A stretch of 64,000 bases of DNA from Polytrichum commune (taxonomy: Eukaryota; Streptophyta; Polytrichopsida; Polytrichales; Polytrichaceae), in NCBI GenBank assembly GCA_950295325.1, contig OX485809.1, positions 5,394,001-5,458,000 of the forward strand. Direction: 5' to 3'. The notes beneath the pieces are model-generated. The model was given only the letters and a program-made list of their open reading frames with translations. It did no database searches and was not told the origin of the DNA. The number at the start of each line of letters is the position of its first letter. The stretch's first letter is position 1. A program made the position numbers and the translations under genes. Shown one piece after another: positions 34,260 through 44,461 of the stretch.

Positions 34260-34846
34260 TAATTCTCTTAGTCTAGAGGGGCGGTTTACACTATGGACCA
34301 TGAAGTCGTCCAACGGCCGTCTAAGCGATGTGATTGGACCTTGAAGTCGTCCTGGGACGACTTGGGTTTACACCAAGGAAAAAATGGCCGAGTGACCACG
34401 GAGGTTGATGTCCACAATTTTTTTTAAGCCTACTCTATCCACTACCATGGTCCAACAGGTTTTTCGTTGGGACAAGCAAAAGAGGTGGTCTGGGAAAAAT
34501 AGCAAGGGCCCACATCAGAAAAATGCCGTTTTAAAGATTTTTTTTGGATTTTTTTAATGATTTTTTTTCCGACTTAGTTAATGATTTTCTTCGGCTGCAG
34601 TTAAAAGGCTGTAACATTGTAAATACATATTTCCGTTATGGTTGAAAACACAGTAGAAAAAAACCCATTTTTGCAACCGTTTTTTTTGCAAGAAATTGAC
34701 CATTTGTATTTGTTCGTTTCACCACTGTTTTGATCTATTTCAACTAGTAGTGTGTGATATTTTTGAGGTAGAAAATGGAGGGTTATGGCGGTGATGGGGG
34801 ATCATAAAGAGAGTCCCAAGGAGAGTGGTCACAAAATTCTGAGTGG

Positions 34847-36097
34847 ATGCAAGAAATGACATCTCCAATTTTCAGACCTCATTATTCAATTTCAGAAATG
34901 CTACAGAGACCTAGTTTGCTTCCATCTTCTTTTAGTCTATTTCTTCCTCTTCCTCCTATAATTCATCCTCATGTAATTCACCCTCCTCTTTCCACTATTG
35001 AAGTTGGAATTTTTGAAGGCAAAGGAATAAGTAGGAAAAAAATGAATGGTTGGAAAGAAGAGGGGGGCACAACAAAAGAAGGATCAAAGAAGGTGAAGAA
35101 AGCGGATGTTATAGAACTTCGAGAATCAGATGAAGAGGAAATGAGAAGAATGAAGTGGAAGAACTTTGAGGTTTACCAGCTCATTGCTATTCAAGGAGAA
35201 ATGAAAGAAGAGTTTGCAAAATCGTCAAACAAACAAGGTAAATTTTCAGAGAAATACAATTTTTTTGAACAAAAACTAAAGCCTTGAAAACTTTGAATGT
35301 CTTGAATATTTTGTATGATGCCGTATGATGGGTTGTAGAAGGCCTTGGCCTTAGCCGTATGCCCCTATGCCCCAAAACAAGGTCGGTTGCTGCCGCAGGG
35401 GTGTTCACGGGTTCCGCGATTTGTGGGTGCCTCGCGCGCGGGAGGAATCGAACCCGGTTCACTTTCGAGCAAAGTTTTCCGTCGCTCACTCACCTACCAC
35501 TACTCCAATCTAATTTATTTAACATTGCTTTCAATTACTTCGTTCATATACATCACTTACTTACCTAGCTTATGTTGTTTTGACATTTCAGTTTGACATT
35601 TATGATTGGATTTTTACAGGTGTTAACGCATGGTTCAAACTGCAAATTCGGCTAATAGCTGCAATAAAACGGTTCAACAAGTTTTGGTTGTCATGTAAAA
35701 AAAATACAAATCCATTCTAAGTGATTACAGAAATGATAAAATGGCTAATGAAATTTCAGGTGCAGATAGATATTAAGAATACAGGTGGTTTACTGAAATG
35801 AATGAGTGACATAACAACACTGCAAGTGTACGCAACCAGATTCCAGCAAGTGCTACAGAATCAACTCTTGAAGATGTCATTCCATCTACTCCTCCATCTC
35901 AGACAACAACTGCTACAACACCAAACTCAACAATAATTTCCATCCAAGACAAGAAGAAAAAAACTCAAGAGAAGATAGAATTTTTGCTAGAACATGTTGT
36001 TGGTAATTCATGCGCTCTTCTTTCCTCATTCCAGGAATCCATAAATTTTATGAAGAACATGAACATAAATCTTGCTGCCCTCCTAGAAAAATTCTAG
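34847..36097 (+). pseudogene. Harbinger ORF1, Myb/trihelix-like DNA-binding protein (degenerate, spliced)
   Basis: Exon 1 ends with WKNFEVYQLIAIQGEMKEEF and NKQG at a donor near 35237. A matching acceptor precedes GVNAWFKLQIRLIAAIKRFN at about 35620, the same exon join as in the second Harbinger element here. A further piece near 35762-35806 reads RWFTEMNE with an in-frame stop just before it. The tail near 35980-36097 (LLEHVVGNSCALLSSFQES to LLEKF) matches the C-terminal helix of the other ORF1. Such proteins act with the transposase in binding the element ends. Internal stops make it a pseudogene. Confidence 0.65.
35330..35515 (-). mobile_element. tRNA-derived SINE candidate inside Harbinger intron
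   Basis: The minus strand has a perfect B box GGTTCGATTCC (forward 35444-35454) preceded by an A-box-like AGTGGTAGGTGAGTG (forward about 35487-35501). The local GC content is much higher than around it. A complete cloverleaf is not obvious. It is placed within the first intron of Harbinger ORF1. Ends and target duplication were not resolved. Confidence 0.45.
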
Positions 36098-36281
36098 CTA
36101 CTCAATTTCACTATCACTATCATTGTCTACTATAGTTGATTTTTTTGCCTTAGTTTGTATTACCACAAACTTTCTACCATTAATTCGTGCATTACTGTGG
36201 ATTCCCGCAAAAATGTTATTTGCCTTCTTGTTTTTTTTAATAAATTTTTAATAAATTTTTATTATTTCTTCATCATTTATT

Positions 36282-37390
36282 TCATTTATCTACAATTAGA
36301 GCATCTTTGGTGGCTAACATCCTCCTCTTCACTTCAGTAATTTCAGCCCTTTCGCCCCGTAATTCACTACCTTCTCGTATTTCTCCCTCATCAATCCTTC
36401 TACTCAATTTATTTTCTACCTCCACTATCCAATTTTCTCCTATGCCTTCCTTGTTCACAATGCGCAAATTATGCAACACTACACAAGTGATTATAATATC
36501 TGGCATATTTTGCAAAGGCACTTCGCATCGCTTCATTATCACCTTCCACCTAACCCTTCAATATCCCAAATGCCCTCTTTACACACATCCTAGTTGAAGA
36601 TTGAATGAAATTCCAATTAGCCTCCTTCCCGGATAGTGTTGTCTTCTCGCCCTTAAACGGACAATACATCCATGACTGAACCGGGTATGCCGCATCCCCT
36701 ATAAATTTGTACGGTTGAAATTTACCTTCTATACATCTACGTCCGATTCTTATAACTTGCAATACGCTCCAATCGTGAAGACTTCCTACCCACTCGAACT
36801 CATAATCCCAAAACATATAATCTGGTCCGACAATTCCTTGTAGAATTGCTGAATGAAATGACTTTCTGCAGTAATAATCTTGTCCGCCAATTAGAGGGGC
36901 TAAAACATGAATATGTGATCCATCTATTGCACATATGATATAAGAAATGCCGTGTAATTTTTCAAACCTTGAAGCTAAAATTCTAAACTGTGATTCGCTC
37001 GGAGTTTGTACAAAAACTGATTGTAGATATTTTCTAACCGCTCTACAAAACTCCCTCACTACTATTGATAATGTATGTTTCTGCACTCCATACAAGTCGC
37101 CTATGGTTTGCAATCCATTACCACTTCCCAACCGATGCAATGACATTGCTATCCTATCTTACACCGGCACCGTAACCCTTAATTGAGTATTTTTTTTTTC
37201 AAATACGGACCTAACCTCTCACACAAAAATCTGAATGTATTGTGTATCACTCGAGTTCGCTTTCTAAATTAATTCTCTGTCCACAAACCCAACAATAAGC
37301 GGTCTACGAATCTAATCATCCGTTCTTGACTCCATATACTCCTCTCTCTATACTCCATATTCTCATAAACCAAGCTCAAAATTGCTAATT
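36282..37390 (-). pseudogene. Harbinger transposase 1, inactivated
   Basis: Minus-strand DDE nuclease. The core frame (37146-36550) has CAIDGSHIHVLAP (first Asp), FIGDAAYPVQSWM (second Asp) and MCVKRAFGILKG, where the catalytic Glu of MCVERAFG is Lys. Right after GILKG one extra T shifts the frame; the continuation RWKVIMKRCEVPLQNMPDII is in the next frame (36542-36282). Upstream of Met37146 the same frame continues through LCERLGPYLKKKNTQLRVTV with a TAA stop, and a further stop lies before that. Thus there are at least two stops, one frameshift and one catalytic change. Confidence 0.85.
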
Positions 37391-38138
37391 TCTCCCATTC
37401 TCCTTATAAAATTAGCGCTTGAATATCTACCACATGCTTTACGAGCGTGTACAAAAACATGTACAATCCTAAAAGCAAAACAAATGTCCTCCCCCCCTCC
37501 TCCATTGCTTGCTGAATTTTTAGGTTCAAGCAAGCGAAAACTAGAAGACAAATAAAGAGAAAAGAAGAAAAGAAAAGAGAATGGTCAAACTTGACTTTTT
37601 CCAAAAATTGCATTTTTTTAATATTAAAAAATCAGCACCTCCACTTTTTGGTGCATGGTCATTCTTCATAGTCCACATTCGGTTTACACCTAGTGAAGGG
37701 CCCATGAACCATGAAAACTAATATTTTAGTAACTCGGACCATGGAAGTTGTCCCATGAAGTCGTCCCACGCAAAATAGGCCTCTTACGTGGGACGACTTC
37801 ATGGTCCATAGTGTAAACCGCCCCTGAGACTTTGGAGCACCAACTAGAATGTTTACCTCAACAACAAACATCCAAGACAATATCCAAGAGCCAAATTATT
37901 ACCAATGTAACTTAACCCACTTAGAACAGCGATTGCTCTTTATTGTTTTAATAAATGAGGCCAACATGTTGTTCCATAATCCACCCCAGTAAGAACCAGG
38001 GGTCCAATACTTGTAAACTTTAAACATTGTGTGTTTATTTTTTTATTTTTAAAAATATTTTTGGCACAAATGAAAAATCTATTGCAACAAAAACAAAATA
38101 CAACCACCCCAGCAGAACCAGCGCAACTTGAGGGAAAA

Positions 38139-39180
38139 TCAAGAGATAATGCTCATATGGGGTCTAACTTTCCAAGTAACCACTAAATTGCTAAGGGTCA
38201 CAATAAGACCTTTGACGCCCCAAATCAAGTCAAGTTCTTTAAGGACATCTTGGTAAGCAACGTTTGGGGCCTTTTCCAAGTCCGAGAGAGTACGTTTCCA
38301 CTCGATCCTATCGTAATCCTGCAAGGCATCCCAAATGACTTGTGTGTTTTCTCAATGGGCCATTGTACAACGTTGAAAACCATATCGTTCCTTTGATGCC
38401 AAATAATCCACATAATACCACTTTTTAAGAAAAACCAAATGCGATTGAACCATTTTAGTGACCTGCAGAGAGGTTGATCAAAGAGGCATTGCATAATGAA
38501 TAAAGGATTTACTCGGGCCAAGGTTCACTTTTCGGGCAAAGAGTTGCCAAATGATATTAGCATCATACCGCCACCCATGTTAAGCAAGTGGACAATTAAA
38601 GAACATGTGTTCAACCAATTCCACAAACTGCGGGCTGCAGTGGGGGTAGCTTTTGTCAATTTCCGTCGAGATTTTCCCACACCATTCATTAACTGCCACA
38701 ACTCTATGAATGACCACAAGAAGGCAATTTCTTTTTGTGCCTTGGCTTTGTGCCAAATGACATTTCCACTTAGGGGATGTGGGGTGGGGGTGGGGGGAGC
38801 TCACTCCTCCATTTACGAGGAACCATTTATTTGAGAACCATTTGCTTAGTAATCCATTTCCTTCCCTCCTTAGCCGAGTAGGCAAAGAAAGGCGCAAGCT
38901 CCTGCCACCACCGTCGAGCAAGGTCAAAAAATAGTTGGTCAAGCTTACCAAAAAATGTATTGAAACTCTAAACATTGTCAACGTGGTTTGCATAACATTT
39001 ACTCATGCTACCCCACATGTTCTCTTTCCCAAGGATTAGGATGGGATCATCAGAGAGTAAAATAGTTGGGACTTCATTATTGTCCATGAAATCAAGTTGA
39101 ATATGATACTTGTGTGTAGGGTCGACAATCCCCAAAACTAGAAGCTATGTGTGGTCATAGATATGGTCTTTTATATTGAT
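38139..39180 (-). pseudogene. LINE reverse-transcriptase C-terminal relic (zf-RVT region)
   Basis: Reading the minus strand across stops and shifts gives, in order, LDFMDNNEVPTILLSDDP and RWWQELAPFFAYSAKEGRKW, then CPHC-like YPHCSPQFVELVEHMFFNCP and finally IMWIIWHQRNDMVFN. The HC-x-x-x-E-x-x-x-H-x-F-x-x-C pattern followed by W-x-x-W-x-x-RN is the zinc-binding tail of plant non-LTR retrotransposon polymerases. No polymerase catalytic block is left in the window. Several stops and frame changes mark it as long dead. Confidence 0.7.
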
Positions 39181-40977
39181 GGTATAAAGAAAAAAATGGA
39201 GCGGTTTTAAAATAAAATAATTCCCACACAATATGTGACTTTAAATTCAAAATTACATAGGTTGTTATAGATATCATGAAAGTAAGTTCACATTATTTCA
39301 AAGATACCATGGTATTAAAAAGTTGCAAAAGGTTTATAGTGTTCTTGAGTGCATATTTATTTTGTGTATGTTTGTTTTGTATCGTGGCAACATGAAATTG
39401 CTTTGAGGTAAAATTGCATTGTAGTGAATCATTAACTTTGCCTTTTTAGACGGTTTTAGAAATGAGCCAAAATTTGCCCTCGGTCAAACAACCAACTAGA
39501 ATTGGCCACACATGTGGAGGATATCATAGGGCATAGCACTCTTGTGACAAGCCGCTTGTTGATTTATGATAAACATATGGTACATGAAAATGACTAACCC
39601 AACCTAATTAAAATATCCTAAAAAGTATGCACAAATAGCAAATTATAACCTAATTGAATGGATCATTCAATTACTTGTCAAACAGATAATACCCCCTAAA
39701 CAATTATACCTTTGCCACATGTGATTCCTGTAAGTCACACCAAGTGTCAACTCCAAGTATTTATGCCTCTTTTGCTATCACATCTAAGTTATTTTGAAAG
39801 TTGATCATTATAGCAAACACAAACATGTGGCATATTAATATACTTATCCATAATCGATAATTGTTGTGGAAATGACTTGTACTTATTGATTTCAAATGTA
39901 TTTATTTGCCTTTGCTTCCAATGTAGCATTACTCAGTGATGAGGGCCCTCAAAATGTAACAATGGGATGTTGGGGCTCAATCTAAATCTTAGTCTTTATG
40001 AGCGTAATTTCAAGCATTCGACTATTATATTCCAAAGGCCCACATAGTGAGAGCTGAACGTTGAGCAATGTAATCAATAAGTGAAATGACCTCTCTCTCT
40101 CTCTCTCTCTCTCTCTCTAGTTCTTGATCAAGGCTATGATATTAAACACTTTGTGATTATAAACTTTCACATTAGTCATCTAGAAATTGTTTTCTTTACA
40201 AATATATGACAATACAAGCAAGAGGTCCTACATATACATACATGGAAAAAGGTCATACTTTCCATACCAGATATGTAACGAGGATGTAGATGAAAGAGGT
40301 AAAGTAACCATGATTACAACTGTGAATCACATATGTAACCCATTGTGAGCCCAAAATGGTGCCCACATGTGGTGATTAACTCTTCGAAACCAATTTTAGT
40401 TTGACTTTGATGTGTTATGATTATTCACAAAACATAAAAAGAGTGAAGTGTGGTTTGGATTTAAGTTTAGGCTTTAGAATGTGTTGTGTGATTATTTCAA
40501 GGTTGAATTCAATAAGAGTATGCCTTGATAATGCGAGTAGGGGGTAAGGTGAAGCAAGGTGAGCTCCGCGGGTTAAATGCCCACTTTTGGATCCACTTTG
40601 TTAGTTTAGGAAGAAGGAAACTTGGTGGATGGGGGTTAGTCCCTACTTTGGAGGAGAGGGTTAAAGGATTGTGATTGGAGGTGCTAATCCTCTCACCCTA
40701 TCCTCACCTCTCTCTCCCTCGCTTCCTCTCTCCCTCTCTCCCTCTTTGCTACTTAAGGTGTTTTTCTCTCATTTTCATCTCTCTCCATCAAGCGCTCTCA
40801 AGGGAGCAAGCTCTTGAGAGCTTGAGCCACGTGTGTGGGTTATTAGTTTTTAGTGAAGTTAATTAGTTAAGCTCTCGCTTTCAAGTTCTCCCACGGGAGT
40901 GAGCTCTTATAGCTTGGAAGCCACGTGTGTGGATTAGTTAGCCCTTAGTGATGTTAGAGAGTTAGTTTAGATTGATT
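39181..40977. other. No recognisable gene
   Basis: AT-rich to about 40500. A (CT)n tract lies at 40091-40119. At about 40815-40960 a 100-bp near-duplicate contains GCTTGAGCCACGTGTGTGG and then GCTTGGAAGCCACGTGTGTGG; both carry a CACGTG core (G-box). No ORF assigned. Confidence 0.5.
40091..40119. repeat. (CT)n microsatellite
   Basis: Fourteen uninterrupted CT units. Confidence 0.95.
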
Positions 40978-41837
40978 ACCGTACCTGCATGGCCAGTTCA
41001 GCAGAAAATAAGTCATTTTGTGAGGTGCCGAAATACGTGATAAATATAAGGCCTCACTGCCCAAATTTGATGAAATTCATGGATGAATTGCCGAAATAGA
41101 TGAAATCAGCACGCGCAACGCGCAGACGACGTTCTGGCTTGGCTTGCCTTGCTCTCCCTTTTACTTGGCGGTGCGAAGATGTTAGGGTTTGTGTCGCGGC
41201 GCTGCAGAGGACCGTCGCAACCTCGGTGCAGATGGATTACGAAGTCTCGTTTCCTCCACATCGGTGTCGATGGATTACGAAGTCTCGTTTCATAGCTACC
41301 AGGCTTCACGCTATCTGTTCCAGTCTGCTTCCGCTACAGCCAATCCGCCATAGCCAGCCTCGGTCATGGCCTGGTGCGTCCCGCGCTCCCTCTCCCTCGC
41401 GCTTACCCTCCACCTTTCGATGCTCCTCTCGGACGCCGCAATTTGGAGTCGTGTGTCATTTAATATGGTGTAGGTTTGCTTAGGTTGTGGTTGCATTTGT
41501 GGTTCTGGGTGGGTGGGTTGTTGTGGCGGGGGTTTGGGAGGCTCCATTCTGATCAGGATTGGGGTCGTAGCGGCGTTTGTCGCGGCCTGATCAGTGCTTT
41601 AGTTCGAGCAGGCTGTAATTGGGAATCCCATTTCGTCCTGTGTGGTGTGGTGTGGTGCGATGTGATGTGATGTGATGTTGTGAGGTGGGGGTTTGTGTTG
41701 TGTTTGTTGTGGTTCTGGATTGTGATCGGGATTGGGGTGGTGTGATGGTTTGTGTGGTCTGGTGGACGAGGAGGCATTGAGAGAGAGAGAGAGAGAGATT
41801 TTCATTGTTGTTGAGGTTTGGGTTGGGGTTTGGTGTG

Positions 41838-42045
41838 GTTCAGCCATGATCAGCTATGGTGTGAGGAATGCATGATCAGCTATGGTGTGATCAGCTATAG
41901 CGGAGGAATGCAAGGTGTGAGAGGATCCTCATTCGGCGGTGGATTGCAGAGCAGGTTCAGCCATGATCAGCTATGGTGTGATCAGCTATAGCGGAGGAAT
42001 GCAAGGTGTGAGAGGATCCTCATTCGGCGGTGGATTGCAGAGCAG
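41838..42045 (+). repeat. Tandem duplication (117 and 91 bp) ending at a splice-donor-like site
   Basis: Copies 41838-41954 and 41955-42045 share GTTCAGCCATGATCAGCTAT, then GGAGGAATGCAAGGTGTGAG and ATTGCAGAGCAG. The first copy has a 26-bp internal duplication of its own. The second copy ends AGAGCAG followed by GTACCT, a possible donor 95 bp before the WD40 exon. The frame reads MISYGVISYSGGMQGVRGSS, which I do not recognise. Confidence 0.85.
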
Positions 42046-42140
42046 GTACCTCCACGATGGTTTACTTTAGCTTGATTCTCTTCTTTTTTTTCGAAATTGG
42101 AGTTTGTTGCTTAATCTGATGTTTGTTTTGGTGTTCTCAG

Positions 42141-42248
42141 ATCAATTCTGTTAAGTTCAATGAGTTTGCAGCAGCAATTGTCTTAGGTGGCTTCGACCGC
42201 AGCGTACGTGCTTGGGATTGCCTCTCTCACAGAACAGATCCAATTCAG
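42141..42248 (+). pseudogene. Captured WD40-repeat exon, WDR83/MORG1-like (36 aa)
   Basis: A single 108-bp exon with AG before it (CTCAG) and GT after it (CAGGTTTG), open in phase 0. It encodes INSVKFNEFAAAIVLGGFDR and SVRAWDCLSHRTDPIQ. The pattern NSVKFNE..., GGFDRSVRAWDC and S.....PIQ corresponds to one blade of plant WDR83 (MAPK organizer 1), a WD40 scaffold linked to splicing and MAPK signalling. No other WDR83 exon is visible nearby and the exon lies inside a TIR element, so I read it as a captured gene fragment. It is free of stops, so capture may be recent or the exon may still be spliced into transcripts. Confidence 0.65.
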
Positions 42249-42525
42249 GTTTGTCACTCTTTCAACTACCTTCTATGGGAAGTTTGGTGTAATTTTGTCT
42301 GCTACATTGGAACTCTTGTACATGTAGAGTACCGAAGTACTGCCTTTGTTTGCATGTTGCCGTTACTTTGATATGCAAGTTCAGGATGAGATTTATTCAA
42401 AAACTACAGTTTTGATACCATTAAAAGGATTCAGCTTTCTCTTCATAGAGTATCAGTTCTTGTGGAGTTTTTGAAGTGTTGGATGAGAGGGAAAACTGAC
42501 AGGCTTTGGCTTTTGTAAATTTCCA

Positions 42526-42837
42526 TTAGTAATGACTGTTTTGAACTCTGTTTGCACCTACACCTTGTCTTTTCCTCTTGTGTTGATTGCCTCCTTTGTG
42601 CTCTTCATCACCTTCCTTCTCTTTCTTGATTTGTTGAGGTTGAAATAGAATTGAAGACTTTCTAAGACGACCTATTGGACGTTTTTCTGGGCTCTCTCTT
42701 TCCAAACTTTTGTGAATTTCAGCTGCCTCATTCAAAACCTCAATTTCTTTTGCAAGAACTACTTCTCTCTCTTCTTGTGTGATTGTTTTGAATATAGAAG
42801 TAAGCATTGTTTGTTTCTTCTCACTGTGAAATGCCAT
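42526..42837 (-). CDS. Unrecognised basic ORF with GRxRK motif, 103 aa
   Basis: The minus-strand frame MAFHSEKKQTMLTSIFKTIT continues into a charged helix (EREVVLAKEIEVLNEAAEIH) and then PEKRPIGRLRKSSILFQPQQ and a Lys/His-rich end. PIGRLRK resembles an AT-hook (GRPRK) with Leu for Pro. It lies inside the TIR element, antisense to the captured exon. It may be the element's own ORF fragment or part of another captured gene. No homologue is known to me. Confidence 0.35.
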   Translation of the reverse strand: MAFHSEKKQTMLTSIFKTITQEEREVVLAKEIEVLNEAAEIHKSLERESPEKRPIGRLRKSSILFQPQQIKKEKEGDEEHKGGNQHKRKRQGVGANRVQNSHY

Positions 42838-43257
42838 TGTAATCTAAGAAACCTCTCACTATCACACTATTCTACACATATAAACCTCTATACTAAATTT
42901 TTGCATCGAAATTGTTCATACATACAACCCCATCCTCAGACTGTGAACTATTTCATGAAAACATATTGTCTACAAAAATCACAGTATTTTTGAGCTTAAA
43001 GCGTTAAGAGGAGGGATAAATGTAACAGAAATAACAAACTACAGTTATAATGCCGAATTTTCCGTTAAAACTGTTCGTTGGTGTTGAATAATGATTAAAA
43101 TATTGTTGTAACTGCAGAACGACCTTGCAGTAATTAAAATAATTATTCGGCACTTAAGTGCCGAATTGGCCATGCAGGTACGGTAGTTTAAATCACGAAA
43201 TCAAGTAGTCAAGTATCTAATTAGGGGCTTAGGGTCACCAAATTAGCTTGTAGTTGA

Positions 43258-43897
43258 GAAGGGTGACCAGCATACAAGGAGCTACGGCCTCGGCCAGCAG
43301 ACTGAAGGGTGACCAACATACAAGGAGCTACGGCCTCGGCCAGCAGACTGAAGGGTGACCAACATACAAGGAGCTACGGCCTCGGCCAGCAGACTGAAGG
43401 GTGACCAACATACAAAAGCTACGGCCTCAGCCAGCAGACTGAAGGGTGACCAACATACAAGGAGCTACGACCTCGGCCAGCAGACTGAAGGGTGACCAAC
43501 ATACAAGGAGCTACGGCCTCGGCCAGCAGACTGAAGGGTGACCATCATACAAGGAGCTACGGCCTCGGCCAGCAGACTGAAGGGTGACCAGCATACAAGG
43601 AGCTACGGCCTTGGCCAGCAGACTGAAGGGTGACCAGCATACAAGGAGCTATGGCCTCGGCCAGCAGACTAAGGGTGACCAGCATACAAGGAGCTACGGC
43701 CTCGGCCAGCAGACTGAAGGGTGACCAGCATACAAGGAGCTACGGCCTCGGCCAGCAGACTGAAGGGTGACCAGCATACAAGGAGCTACGGCCTCGGCCA
43801 GCAGACTGAAGGGCGACCAACATACAAGGAGCTACGGCCTCGGCCCAGCAGACTGAAGGGTGACCAACATACAAGGAGCTGCGGCCTCGGACCAGAC
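43258..43897. repeat. 46-bp minisatellite, 14 contiguous copies
   Basis: The unit starts GAAGGGTGACCAACATACAA and continues GGAGCTACGGCCTCGGCCAG, CAGACT. There are fourteen head-to-tail units: most are 46 bp, units 4 and 10 are 45 bp, unit 13 is 47 bp and the last is partial. Units differ by a few single bases (AACATAC versus AGCATAC divides early from later units), so the array is young. Because 46 is not a multiple of three, the 60-aa frame at 43721-43903 is a by-product. It starts 73 bp after the right end of the captured-exon element. Confidence 0.97.
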
Positions 43898-44461
43898 GAT
43901 TAGGGAACAAGGGTAAACCAAACCGAGCTGAGATGAGTAGACCTGATAATTAGCTAGAGACTAAGTTAGTGAAACCATCACCTAATGAGTGATATGGGTG
44001 ACTTTAGAAGCAGGACTTAGGGAGATGGCTTACTTAGATCAGGCAATGTGTGGGTTGTGTGATTAGATAGCTAGGAGGGTGTGTGGTTTTTACAAGCAAT
44101 TGTGTTCGAGGTTAACCATTATGGAAGTGTTTTTCAACACTTACACCTTTGTGGTAAAAATCAATCGCTTATAAAAAAAAAGGGATAAAATGGAAGACTC
44201 TAGCAAAGGCAATGGGAAGGAGAGGATAATCAAGGGCCAAAGGGGAATATCTTTGAGCGCTTGTGTTGCCAAGGCCGCCGGTTGGACCCTTGAGAAAGCC
44301 AATTCGGCTACAAGTCAAGAGGCTACCATTAATAAACAAAGTGATTCAAAATAACATGAATGCTTAATGATGTGAAGAGACCAATTTTCACGTTACATAC
44401 ACTACATGTGATTCTCAAGACCATCACCCGGACTAGGACGCTTAAGGGTGGTGGAATTGGC
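43898..44461. other. No firm gene; small ORF at 44190-44354
   Basis: A 54-aa plus frame MEDSSKGNGKERIIKGQRGI continues to TAA at 44352-44354. It follows an A run and could be the 5' end of a larger decayed ORF, but no family is recognised. The remainder is empty. Confidence 0.3.

Larger units (their letters stand above)
34278..37824. mobile_element. PIF/Harbinger element 1, two-gene, degenerate (3.5 kb)
   Basis: The left end GGGGCGGTTTACACTATGG continues into ACCATGAAGTCGTCC; the right end is the exact complement over about 34 bp. Flanking triplets are AGA and TGA, so a 3-bp duplication is not clean. GAAGTCGTCC motifs recur inside both ends. The element holds a plus-strand Myb/trihelix ORF (34847-36097) and a minus-strand DDE transposase (from about 37390 to 36282), arranged tail to tail. 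Confidence 0.88.
40978..43184. mobile_element. TIR element carrying a captured WD40 exon (Pack-type), 2.2 kb
   Basis: The left end ACCGTACCTGCATGGCCAGT and the complement of the right end ACCGTACCTGCATGGCCAAT agree over 24 of 26 bases (40978-41003 and 43159-43184). Just inside the right end is a perfect palindrome with the core TTCGGCACTTAAGTGCCGAA. The interior has a GC-rich, promoter-like part (41100-41500), a 91-117-bp tandem duplication, a spliceable WD40 exon and a minus-strand basic ORF. No clean target duplication was found (GTTTAGAT and GTTTAAAT lie near the two ends). The superfamily is open. Confidence 0.72.

Noticed and set aside
41100-41483. 127-aa plus-strand ORF
   Set aside because: Arg/Ser/Pro-rich with two copies of a duplicated segment in different frames; it looks like GC-rich promoter or UTR carried by the TIR element.
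43258-43897. CRISPR-like regular repeat
   Set aside because: Units are contiguous with no spacers, and the setting is eukaryotic; it is a minisatellite.
43721-43903. 60-aa repetitive ORF
   Set aside because: It is produced by reading through 46-bp repeats in changing frames; no independent support.
40500-44200. LTR retrotransposon around the minisatellite
   Set aside because: No pair of long terminal repeats, primer-binding site or gag/pol motif could be found.
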